Assembly: GCA_029256185.1 (NCBI GenBank)
Contig: JAQSYI010000002.1
Location: 186,001-250,000 of the forward strand
Direction of reading: 5' to 3'
DNA: 64,000 nt
Source: Paenibacillaceae bacterium
GTDB taxonomy: Bacteria > Bacillota > Bacilli > Paenibacillales > NBRC-103111
Positions within the stretch are counted from its first letter, which is position 1, and each line of letters starts with the position of its first letter. Below, one piece after another: positions 52,118 through 59,005 of the stretch. The translations under genes and the position numbers were made by a program. Under the pieces are notes generated by a model. That model was given only the letters and a program-made list of their open reading frames with translations, ran no database searches and was not told the origin of the DNA.

Positions 52118-52570
52118 TTATTTGTTACCGAGTTGTTCCGCCAAACCGATTAAAATCCCTTCGGTTCCACGAATGTAGCAGAGCCGATGCGAGTCCTGGT
52201 ACTGAACCACTTCGCCAACGAGCTGAGCACCATGCTTAATCAGTCTGGATACCATTTCGTCAATGTCTTCAACGGCGAACATGACGCGTAGATAACCGAG
52301 GGCGTTTACAGGAGCAGTCCGGTGATCTGCTATAACAGGTGGAGTGAGGAATCGCGAAAGTTCAATTCGGCTGTGGCCATCCGGGGTAACCATCATAGCA
52401 ATCTCTACCTTCTGAGAACCCAGCCCGGTTACACGGCCAGCCCATTCCCCTTCGACAGTGGCTCGCCCTTCGAGCTTCAAGCCAATCTCCTCGAAGAAAG
52501 AGATTGCGTCATCAAGGGATTCTACAACGATGCCGACATTGTCCATTCTTAGCAATTTGTTTGTTGTCAT
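52118..52570 (-). CDS. VOC (glyoxalase/dioxygenase) superfamily protein
   Basis: 150-residue metal-binding VOC fold protein of unknown substrate, with paired beta-alpha-beta units (NVGIVVESLDDAISFFEEIG in the first; LGYLRVMFAVEDIDEMVSRLIKHGAQ in the second) and the terminal LCYIRGTEGILIGLAEQLG with the usual metal-ligand Glu. ATG follows GGAGATAAAACG. It marks the left edge of the AT-rich minus-strand cassette-like series but is itself of ordinary composition. Confidence 0.88.
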   Translation of the reverse strand: MTTNKLLRMDNVGIVVESLDDAISFFEEIGLKLEGRATVEGEWAGRVTGLGSQKVEIAMMVTPDGHSRIELSRFLTPPVIADHRTAPVNALGYLRVMFAVEDIDEMVSRLIKHGAQLVGEVVQYQDSHRLCYIRGTEGILIGLAEQLGNK

Positions 52571-52665
52571 CGTTTTATCTCCTTATGTGTTCAAATTAAT
52601 TTCCTTATACGGCCCCGATGCGGTTAGGTGATGCCGATGATGTCTTCAATAAATACTATCAAACT

Positions 52666-53121
52666 TTATTTTACCATTATCTCATTTATTAGTGGTTCTT
52701 CTGTTGAAACTACATCAATGATATGATTTAGACATGCTATACCATAGTGTTTATAGGGTCCTGGATAATCTTCTGATGCTATCGTACTTAATTGGATATA
52801 ATCAAGATATCTGGATTTTCTGTAAATTCTAAAAATGCGCCCTTCAAATTCTTCATAATCATCCCAAGCTGTAAACGATTCATTCCTAATAGAATAAGCT
52901 ATGTATCTTTCAAATTTCAACTGTATTAGTGGTGATTCGCTATCAATATTTATAGAATAGACATCTTTAAGTTCAATATTTCCTAGTGCTATTGTCTCAG
53001 GGGTTTCACTTGTTAAAGATTTGCTAAACAAAAGTTTTAGTTCATTATCATAAGGCTCTTTGATTCCAACCATAAAAATATTTTTGAGATCCATCAAGTC
53101 CGTAAATTTCAGTTGACCCAC
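52666..53121 (-). CDS. Hypothetical protein, 151 aa
   Basis: I do not recognise the family. The product is soluble, acidic and rich in beta-strand patterns (YSINIDSESPLIQLKFERYI, FEGRIFRIYRKS), ending in CLNHIIDVVSTEEPLI. GTG start with a weak site (AAAGAAG). It is AT-rich and sits 14 bp downstream of the GNAT gene, so the two may form a bicistronic cassette. Confidence 0.65.
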   Translation of the reverse strand: MGQLKFTDLMDLKNIFMVGIKEPYDNELKLLFSKSLTSETPETIALGNIELKDVYSINIDSESPLIQLKFERYIAYSIRNESFTAWDDYEEFEGRIFRIYRKSRYLDYIQLSTIASEDYPGPYKHYGIACLNHIIDVVSTEEPLINEIMVK

Positions 53122-53135
53122 CTTCTTTCTATGTA

Positions 53136-53588
53136 CTATTGTTCTTTAAATAAATGTATTTGTTTGAGCTTATCGTTTACTTCTATTGTTTTAAAATCCT
53201 TATAGCCGAGTTTTTTATAGAGGTACAAATTTTTGATACTTCGATGGCCAGTAAATATTTCATATCTCTTACATGACCCAAATTCCTGTTCCATATTGTT
53301 CATTAGACTGGTGCCTATCCGCCTATTTTGAAAACTGGGGTGAACAATTAATTTAGAAATATAACAAGTTCCTTCTTGTTCATAAGCTCTAACTGATCCT
53401 ACGATTTGTCCGTCAATTTCAGCTTTTAAAAATATCATTCTATTCCATTCTTCTTCTATATCAGCAAGCGTTTGTTTTAGCGGTTTAATAGAAAAATCAT
53501 TGTAGATTTCAGCCTCGCTCCTAAATGATTGGTATTGTAGTGCCAATATATTTTCAAGATCTTCAACCGCTGCTCTTGATATGATCAT
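53136..53588 (-). CDS. GNAT family N-acetyltransferase
   Basis: 150-residue acetyl-CoA-dependent transferase. Motif A reads ISKLIVHPSFQNRRIGTSLM (the Q/RxxGxG/A pyrophosphate loop), motif B GHRSIKNLYLYKKLGYKDF. Substrate unknown. Gene is AT-rich, with ATG after AAGGACAAGG, and is preceded by the spacer repeat at 53602-53680. Confidence 0.87.
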   Translation of the reverse strand: MIISRAAVEDLENILALQYQSFRSEAEIYNDFSIKPLKQTLADIEEEWNRMIFLKAEIDGQIVGSVRAYEQEGTCYISKLIVHPSFQNRRIGTSLMNNMEQEFGSCKRYEIFTGHRSIKNLYLYKKLGYKDFKTIEVNDKLKQIHLFKEQ

Positions 53589-53601
53589 TTTATCCTTGTC
53601 C

Positions 53602-53736
53602 TTTCATATCACCTGGACTCTTACAGATAACGTTGTGGTATTCGCGAACACACACTGGCTTAAGGCTCGTAAGTGCCGGGTCTGACGAACTTAGCCAGTA
53701 CAGGATTGTCTGCTGATTAGGAAGCTTACGATTCCC
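53602..53736 (-). repeat. Spacer repeat, copy 1 (CTTAAG-containing)
   Basis: Upstream of the GNAT gene the minus strand reads GAGCCTTAAGCC, then TTCGCGAATACCACAACG and TTATC. The same layout recurs at 56160-56236 (CCTTAAGCC, TTCGTGAATACCGTAA, TATTAT). See the finding on attC-like elements. Confidence 0.55.
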
Positions 53737-53739
53737 TCC

Positions 53740-54021
53740 TTATAAAAAATCCTTATTTTCTTCCTGTAATTTCTTGAGTCTCTTCTTATGTGTCTTAGCA
53801 TTGCTACTTTCCTTCTTAGCAAATAATTCAAGTTTCTTAGTTTTTTCGAGTAGTTCTTCATTCTCTGTGCCTTAATCTAAATAGTCCTTTATTATCTTGT
53901 CAATCATTTTGTTGTATTTGAGTGTCTTTTCAGTTTCTTTCTTTATTTTACTCCGTTCCTCATCAACTGGATTCGAATAATTATGGACTCTGTTATATTT
54001 CCTTGTTTCATAATTTTTCAA
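53740..54021 (-). pseudogene. Small charged coiled-coil ORF split by a stop
   Basis: A TTG at 54021 behind GGAGGG opens a 49-codon frame (KNYETRKYNRVHNYSNPVDE, then a Lys/Glu-rich helix ending KMIDKIIKDYLD), ended by TAA at 53872-53874. The same frame continues without shift for 43 more codons (ENEELLEKTKKLELFAKKES, ending KKLQEENKDF). Read through the stop it is one 93-residue lysine-rich coiled coil. I do not recognise it. Confidence 0.5.
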
Positions 54022-54099
54022 ACTAATCCCTCCGCCCTGAGATAATCCTATTATTGGTTAAAGCTATCTGGAAAGGGAAGGGAATTTTTGAATTCAAAC

Positions 54100-54200
54100 A
54101 TTTTGTCCTGAACCCGAGAACCTTAAGGAAGCACAGTTCCAGAAGCAAAACTGGTTCCCGTTCGGCCGCGAATGCGGTTAGGTTCACAGGGTGATCTGCC
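54100..54200 (-). repeat. Spacer repeat, degenerate copy with GCGGTTAGG motif
   Basis: The plus strand reads GGCCGCGAATGCGGTTAGGT at 54163-54182, preceded by CCTTAAGGAAG at 54121. A close match, GGCCCCGATGCGGTTAGGT, lies at 52611-52629 upstream of the VOC gene. Both occur only in non-coding spacers of the AT-rich region. Confidence 0.5.
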
Positions 54201-54268
54201 TAATTCCACTTCTCCGAATAGTATCTTGCAGACCAAGGAAGCTTGTCCCCCGCGGCGTGAATAGGTTG

Positions 54269-54817
54269 TTAAGTGAAGTCACTTGACAAACTTGAAATAA
54301 CAGAATTCATTATATCTTTATTGTTCTCTACTATTACAACTTTTGTGCTATGAGGTTTTAGACAATCAATAATTTCAGTTTTTATCTTCCTTTCAAATTT
54401 ATGATTCCATTTAATCATTTTTATTAATCCTTTTAATGTTTGTTTGTAATTGGATTTTTCGGAGCCTATTCTTTGCTTAATAAATCTCGTTATTATTCTG
54501 AGATCTCTGAAATATGTATTTGGAGTTAAAAATATAATCCTATCTGCCAATGTGAAGCACTGGGATGTCCACGTATGATACACCCCTTCAACGATCCAAG
54601 ATTCCTGACGAAGAATATTGTTTAGCAGTCTATCTCGTACTTCGGGTGGATTTTTCCCTGGATTCTCAACCGATCTATTCCACATTGCATTATCTAATTC
54701 GAAGTATGGGATATTGAATGTATCTGATAGCTGTTTAGCTAAATAGGTTTTACCGCTTCCGGTAGAGCCAATAATATGAACTCTCTTTGGAATCTTCATC
54801 GGGTTTCTATTTCTCAT
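54269..54817 (-). CDS. P-loop kinase-like protein (DNA topology modulator/FlaR type)
   Basis: 182-residue nucleotide-binding protein: Walker A GSTGSGKT (residues 17-24) at the start of an adenylate-kinase-like fold, then ELDNAMWNRS and WIVEGVYHTW, which match proteins annotated as topology modulation protein FlaR. Real function unknown; a small-molecule kinase is possible. ATG after AGGAG. AT-rich. Confidence 0.82.
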   Translation of the reverse strand: MRNRNPMKIPKRVHIIGSTGSGKTYLAKQLSDTFNIPYFELDNAMWNRSVENPGKNPPEVRDRLLNNILRQESWIVEGVYHTWTSQCFTLADRIIFLTPNTYFRDLRIITRFIKQRIGSEKSNYKQTLKGLIKMIKWNHKFERKIKTEIIDCLKPHSTKVVIVENNKDIMNSVISSLSSDFT

Positions 54818-54852
54818 GACAATCGCTCCTGCTTCTCTTAAATCTTGGGCAC

Positions 54853-55056
54853 CTAATAGTACTTGACCACCCGGTTGTCACTACGTCCAGGTACATCAAG
54901 CCTTGTCGCATTCGCTACTCCAAGCTTGTAAACGCGTTGCTTGATGGCGGTTAGACGAGCCAGATTCTCCTTGTTGCCTTCATGCTCGGAATAGAGCACC
55001 ACATGCTTGCCATGCACGCGATTAGTCTGGCCAAGGCCTAAAACCTGAATGCGATG
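54853..55056 (-). pseudogene. 3' fragment of an unknown gene, GC-richer than neighbours
   Basis: One minus-strand frame reads QTNRVHGKHVVLYSEHEGN, then ENLARLTAIKQRVYKLGVAN and RLDVPGRSDNRVVKYY before TAG. No start is present; the sequence abuts the stop of the next gene at 55057. Its base composition is visibly higher in GC than flanking genes, so it came from a different source. Family not recognised. Confidence 0.45.
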
Positions 55057-55662
55057 TTATCGGATGTCACTGCCTTCTTCGAATCCACTTTCAATTTGCT
55101 GTTTTTGAATATCAATATAATCATACACCATAGCGATTTCTTTCTCGTAATTGCTTCTGATTTCAAAAAACTTCTCTCCATATTTATTACATCTCGTTCT
55201 ATATTCTTCATTTTCTTTCATATATTCTTTAATCCTGAATTCTGAAATATCCTCTGCCTTTAATTCTCCCCGGTCCTCAATAACACATCTGTTTTTTATT
55301 ATTTTTGTTTCATAATTCTCCTGAATATAACTGGTCGAGAATCCCAGAAATACTGGAATGATTTTGTCTCTATAGTTTTTTTCAAACTCTTTTAAATAAT
55401 GAGGCAGTATATAACATCCCTCCATAATGAGACTTTGCTTATTCTCGATATTCGTCATGATGATCCCCTTGATAATTGGCCATAGTCTGTCCCCAATTAC
55501 TTCAGTGCTATCCGTTGGAGTGAATCCACAATTGCTCATTCCTCTATAAATCCCCATTTTGAGATGATCTATTGAGAAATATGAAATCTTATATTTCTCC
55601 AGTAGATTTTGAGCCATATAAGTTTTACCCATATAACCACTTCCGCTTATCAAAATGATCAT
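55057..55662 (-). CDS. P-loop NTP-binding protein, kinase-like
   Basis: 201-residue protein beginning directly with a beta-strand and Walker A GSGYMGKT (residues 7-14), then YFSIDHLKMGIYRG, SLIMEGCYILPHYL and a helical lid with Arg/Lys (KIIKNRCVIEDRGE). The layout resembles 2-phosphoglycerate kinase and other small-molecule kinases of the AAA/adenylate-kinase group. Substrate unknown. ATG after GGGAGG. AT-rich. Confidence 0.78.
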   Translation of the reverse strand: MIILISGSGYMGKTYMAQNLLEKYKISYFSIDHLKMGIYRGMSNCGFTPTDSTEVIGDRLWPIIKGIIMTNIENKQSLIMEGCYILPHYLKEFEKNYRDKIIPVFLGFSTSYIQENYETKIIKNRCVIEDRGELKAEDISEFRIKEYMKENEEYRTRCNKYGEKFFEIRSNYEKEIAMVYDYIDIQKQQIESGFEEGSDIR

Positions 55663-55703
55663 AATACTGATAACCTCCCTTCTTCAATTAACTCAGCTTC
55701 TCA

Positions 55704-56144
55704 TTATTTATCAGGATTTCCCCTTACTCTCATGGTTACACTTGGAAGTCTATTAAGCATAATCTCTATGAGTTCCTTTGATTGCTCCGTTCCATCCCAA
55801 CCTTGGTTCTCAATCATCGTCTTTACAATAAAGGGGGTAAATGCCTTCTGTATTCTCCAGTTTGTTATGTATTTAGAAGATGTTATTAAGACTGAATAGT
55901 TTTTACGTTTTCTTGTTTTTCCTATTACTTTAATTTCTTCATAGCCATCACCCCATAGTGCAGGAAAACAATACACTTTAGAACCAGGAGAGAATTTTTT
56001 GGTTCCTCGTTTTATTTCTTTTTCTGCACCATAAAATCGTTCATTAATAATGTTTCCTACTAAGCACCAAACAAAATCTATTCGAAGCTCCTGATCATCA
56101 TTATTTACACGCTTGGTTAATTCTTCTTTATCATCTTCAACCAT
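55704..56144 (-). CDS. Hypothetical protein, 146 aa
   Basis: I do not recognise the family. Visible features: DFVWCLVGNIINERFYGAEK, KFSPGSKVYCFPALWGDGYE (a beta-barrel-like SPGSKVYxxP motif) and KTRKRKNYSVLITSSKYI. I chose the ATG at 56144 because GGAGGAGAGG is eight bases upstream; an ATG five codons earlier has no site. It is preceded by spacer repeat copy 2. AT-rich. Confidence 0.68.
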   Translation of the reverse strand: MVEDDKEELTKRVNNDDQELRIDFVWCLVGNIINERFYGAEKEIKRGTKKFSPGSKVYCFPALWGDGYEEIKVIGKTRKRKNYSVLITSSKYITNWRIQKAFTPFIVKTMIENQGWDGTEQSKELIEIMLNRLPSVTMRVRGNPDK

Positions 56145-56159
56145 TTTCCTCTCCTCCAT

Positions 56160-56243
56160 AATATTACGGTATTCACGAATTCAGAGGCTTAAGGAAGTTC
56201 GGAGCCAAGCTCTTGGCAGGGATTTCTTATAATATCGTTCTCA
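56160..56243 (-). repeat. Spacer repeat, copy 2
   Basis: Minus strand: GATATTATAAG at one end, TTGGCTCCGAACTTCCTTAAGCC in the middle and TTCGTGAATACCGTAATATTAT at the other end. The outer ATATTA boxes and the adjacent GAAATCCC/GGTATTCAC boxes are inverted with respect to each other, as in recombination sites that fold into a hairpin. Confidence 0.5.
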
Positions 56244-56960
56244 TTACTTACTGCAAATCACATTCCCCTCTTCTTGAAACAGAACAATGAAACCCGCAGC
56301 TAATAGTTCCTCTCTGAGATCTTCTTTCCTCAAATGCCTTCTGTTTGGTATCCACCAGCTTTGATTTAAAAATATTGCATCCGGGTATTGCTCGGAAAAT
56401 GTAACCCGATCATAAACAACTCCTGTCTCTTCACAATAATAAGTATCCCCGCTATAGACACGATTGCCGTTGTAAATTGCTGTTGAAATAATATAATAGC
56501 CATTCTTCTTCATTGCTGATTTTATTAATGAATAGAGCTTTAACCTATCACAATCCGTAACTATGCTTTGAAGACAATAGTTATCCAATATTAAATCATA
56601 TTCCTGATCTATCTCAGTTAATTCTAACAAATCCCGATTACTGTAATTAATGTTTAAATTACGCTCTTCAGCAATTGACCTTGCAAGTTCAATTGCCGTC
56701 GGTGATATATCAATGGCATCTACAACAAATCCTCGTTTCGCTAAAAAACAAGCTCCTGCACCTGTTCCGCAACCATATTCGAAAGCCTTGGATTTATCCG
56801 GAAATATTTGTATTATATCTAGTGCCCTCTCTAAAAATGACCTCATCATGAAATGATCAAAATTATACTTCGCAGGCTCATGATATTGATCCCAAGCCAA
56901 TATATTATCTCTCTTCATCTCTTGATAGGTGTTTTCATGTTCTTCAAAGTAATATTTCAT
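56244..56960 (-). CDS. Class I SAM-dependent methyltransferase
   Basis: 238-residue soluble methyltransferase: motif I FEYGCGTGAGACFLAKRG, acidic VVDAIDISPTAIELA, motif II DLILDNYCLQSIV and a YYIISTAIYN block. The C-terminal part (SWWIPNRRHLRKEDLREELL) is typical of small-molecule methyltransferases. Start 56960 follows AAGGAGA; the frame is open upstream but without a site. Substrate unknown. AT-rich. Confidence 0.86.
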   Translation of the reverse strand: MKYYFEEHENTYQEMKRDNILAWDQYHEPAKYNFDHFMMRSFLERALDIIQIFPDKSKAFEYGCGTGAGACFLAKRGFVVDAIDISPTAIELARSIAEERNLNINYSNRDLLELTEIDQEYDLILDNYCLQSIVTDCDRLKLYSLIKSAMKKNGYYIISTAIYNGNRVYSGDTYYCEETGVVYDRVTFSEQYPDAIFLNQSWWIPNRRHLRKEDLREELLAAGFIVLFQEEGNVICSK

Positions 56961-57081
56961 CGCTGAAATTCTCCTTGTTAGAATACTATGACAGGCTGTT
57001 TTATCCTCCAAAAATATATTTAAGACTCTTCCCATACTTCCTGCTTTCTTACCCATTAATACGATGTTTACTTCGAAATAC

Positions 57082-57756
57082 TTACAAAGCCTTATATAAT
57101 TCCACTAATTCATTCAATTCCCTTATCATTGCATATGGTTTATATTCCTCTATTTCCCACTTATCTGCTCGTGTTATCCATATTCCCTTCATTCCAAAAT
57201 CCATGGCTCCCATAATATCATTCGTGGGATTGTCTCCAACAAACCACACTTCTGATGGAAGTATCCTCAGTTGCTCTAACGCTATTCTATAGATTCCTAT
57301 CTCTGGTTTTCTGATCCCCGCTTCCTCTGATATTACAATACATTCAAAATAGTCCTGAATCCCTAATACATCAATTTTTGCCCGCTGCATCTTTACTGTC
57401 CCATTCGTGATTATTCCCATTCGTACTTTATTTTCCAGGAAATAACTGAGACTCTCATACAAATATTTTTTTGGTTTTATACATTTTGGCATTTCTTCTC
57501 TGAAAAATGACACATATTCATTTACTCCCGGTGGAGTCGTCCAATTCAACTGAACCACTAACATATGATATACTTCCTGTTTATCCCGATAACCACCATT
57601 GTCCGCTATTATACACGTATTCTTAATGAATCGAGCCTCATCTTCATAACAATTCGGGAAGTAGTGAGAAACAAATCGGTTCGCAAATTCTTCAATGGCT
57701 AAAGATCGATCTGTTAAAGTTTCATCCAAATCAAAAATGATCACCTTAGGCTTCAT
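57082..57756 (-). CDS. HAD-superfamily hydrolase
   Basis: 224-residue phosphatase-like protein with all four HAD motifs: FDLDET (nucleophile Asp9, Asp11), TNGT, Lys in AGIRKPEIGIY, and GDNPTNDI. The helical cap between residues 17 and 90 places it in subfamily I, near pyrimidine 5'-nucleotidases of the YjjG type. Actual substrate unknown. ATG preceded by AGGATAGG. AT-rich. Confidence 0.88.
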   Translation of the reverse strand: MKPKVIIFDLDETLTDRSLAIEEFANRFVSHYFPNCYEDEARFIKNTCIIADNGGYRDKQEVYHMLVVQLNWTTPPGVNEYVSFFREEMPKCIKPKKYLYESLSYFLENKVRMGIITNGTVKMQRAKIDVLGIQDYFECIVISEEAGIRKPEIGIYRIALEQLRILPSEVWFVGDNPTNDIMGAMDFGMKGIWITRADKWEIEEYKPYAMIRELNELVELYKAL

Positions 57757-58008
57757 TTAATCCTATCCTCACATTAATTATTATACATGTATCGCCTGAA
57801 TCCGCTTTCTAGAAATGCCAAAATAGTACGAACTTTCTATGCATAAAAACATGAGTAACAATATGATTGTCACCGTCGTAAGGTAAGCAAGGCATCAGGA
57901 ACACACTTATTGCCTTTAATCCAATGGAAAGCAAGCATTCTAACAATACTGAATTAAAGAAACTCTTCAAGTTATCGGCGTCCTCTTCGAACTAGCATTC
58001 CTGACAAC
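57757..58008. other. 252-bp spacer without recognised elements
   Basis: AT-rich spacer between the HAD and cupin-like genes. I see no gene and no copy of the CTTAAG repeat; GCCGATAACTTG occurs near 57974 on the minus strand but is not a convincing match. Confidence 0.4.
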
Positions 58009-58452
58009 TTAATTATCAAGAAATTGTACTAATTCTGAAGCCTTCAAGTGTTTTGTTAACTTATCTAATTCAGGTGACCCGAACCAATCTATGTTTTCAC
58101 TACTTACTCCGTATTTTACTACATGAGTAATTGTAGATGGCGACATATAAATATTATGATGTACCATTGGCTTAACTATAGTATTTTCGCCTTCTCCCAC
58201 GTACTTTAATGTCAGAGTGCCCTCTTTAGCAAGTTCTGTATAGATGATCCATCCTACTTGAACAATATAAAATTCTGTTAAGCACTTGTGATAATGACTA
58301 TTCTGCCATTCTCCCACAGCAGTTCCTTCTGTTCGAATGTAAGAACTACCGTCTGAACAAGCAAGCCGAAATCGTCTTTCACCATTATCCATTATATGAT
58401 GCTTTGGTGTGATCCCTAGCAATCTGGCTTCTTCGTTTGTTAGTTCTCTCAT
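58009..58452 (-). CDS. Cupin-like protein, 147 aa
   Basis: Small beta-barrel protein with a cupin-type His pattern (WQNSHYHKCLTEFYIV) and a second block (PMVHHNIYMSPSTITHVV). The spacing resembles cupin motifs G(X)5HXH(X)3-4E(X)6G, with His-X-His replaced by HYH and a Glu four residues later (LTEF). Function unknown; sugar-phosphate or metal binding is possible. ATG after GGGGGATT. AT-rich. Confidence 0.72.
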   Translation of the reverse strand: MRELTNEEARLLGITPKHHIMDNGERRFRLACSDGSSYIRTEGTAVGEWQNSHYHKCLTEFYIVQVGWIIYTELAKEGTLTLKYVGEGENTIVKPMVHHNIYMSPSTITHVVKYGVSSENIDWFGSPELDKLTKHLKASELVQFLDN

Positions 58453-58502
58453 AATAATCCCCCATACTTATAAATGTTGGGATGCACGCCTTTACACAAA
58501 AT

Positions 58503-58739
58503 TCATTCAGAAGTAATTTTCTTGATTCCATATACTGTTATGAATGCATCTTCATTAAAGCCAAATTGTCTCTTGTATATTACATATTCCTTCTCACAAA
58601 TTTGTATGTTATCACCTGTACATAGTGTAGGTAAACTCACTTCAGTCTCTTGCTCAAAAATCAACTCTTTCTCTTCAAAAAATCTAGTAATAAAGCACTT
58701 AATGGGTTTAAATTGTGGTTCATATTTTTGATTTCTCAT
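58503..58739 (-). CDS. Hypothetical protein, 78 aa
   Basis: Small protein I do not recognise, with a hydrophilic beta pattern (CFITRFFEEKELIFEQETE, CEKEYVIYKRQFGFNEDAF). Start at 58739 after GGAG. It is the first gene of the AT-rich series and follows a 42-bp palindrome. Confidence 0.55.
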   Translation of the reverse strand: MRNQKYEPQFKPIKCFITRFFEEKELIFEQETEVSLPTLCTGDNIQICEKEYVIYKRQFGFNEDAFITVYGIKKITSE

Positions 58740-58767
58740 TTGATCTGCTCCATTAGAAAAAATATAA

Positions 58768-58809
58768 TTGCCCCATTCCACGTTATAATTATAACGTGGA
58801 ATGGGGCAA
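58768..58809 (-). terminator. 42-bp perfect palindrome, probable terminator
   Basis: TTGCCCCATTCCACGTTAT pairs with its complement across a short AATT centre, giving 21-bp arms without mismatch. On the minus strand it is followed by TTATATTTTTTC, so it can end transcription from the lyase locus before the small-gene series. Confidence 0.65.
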
Positions 58810-58901
58810 ATTTCCAAGGATGATATTTAAATCCGTTGCTGCATAAATATCTCCCGTTCTGCCAGCAGCGCAGAATCAGCTTGAGGGATATCTATCCCCA
58901 G

Positions 58902-59005
58902 CGGCTCAACATGATGCCGGGAACGACGCTGTCTGCCCGTGTCGCCCCGCTCTTCGGATTCAGCTTGTCGCCGTCGCCGGATACAGTCGGGTTATTGATC
59001 AGCTC
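58902..59005 (-). pseudogene. SLH-domain remnant after the lyase stop codon
   Basis: Directly after the lyase TAG (59006-59008) the same frame reads ELINNPTVSGDGDKLNPKSG and ATRADSVV before TAG at about 58902. GDGxLNPKxxATRAxxxV is the end of an S-layer homology domain. The rest of the SLH region is missing. Confidence 0.65.
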
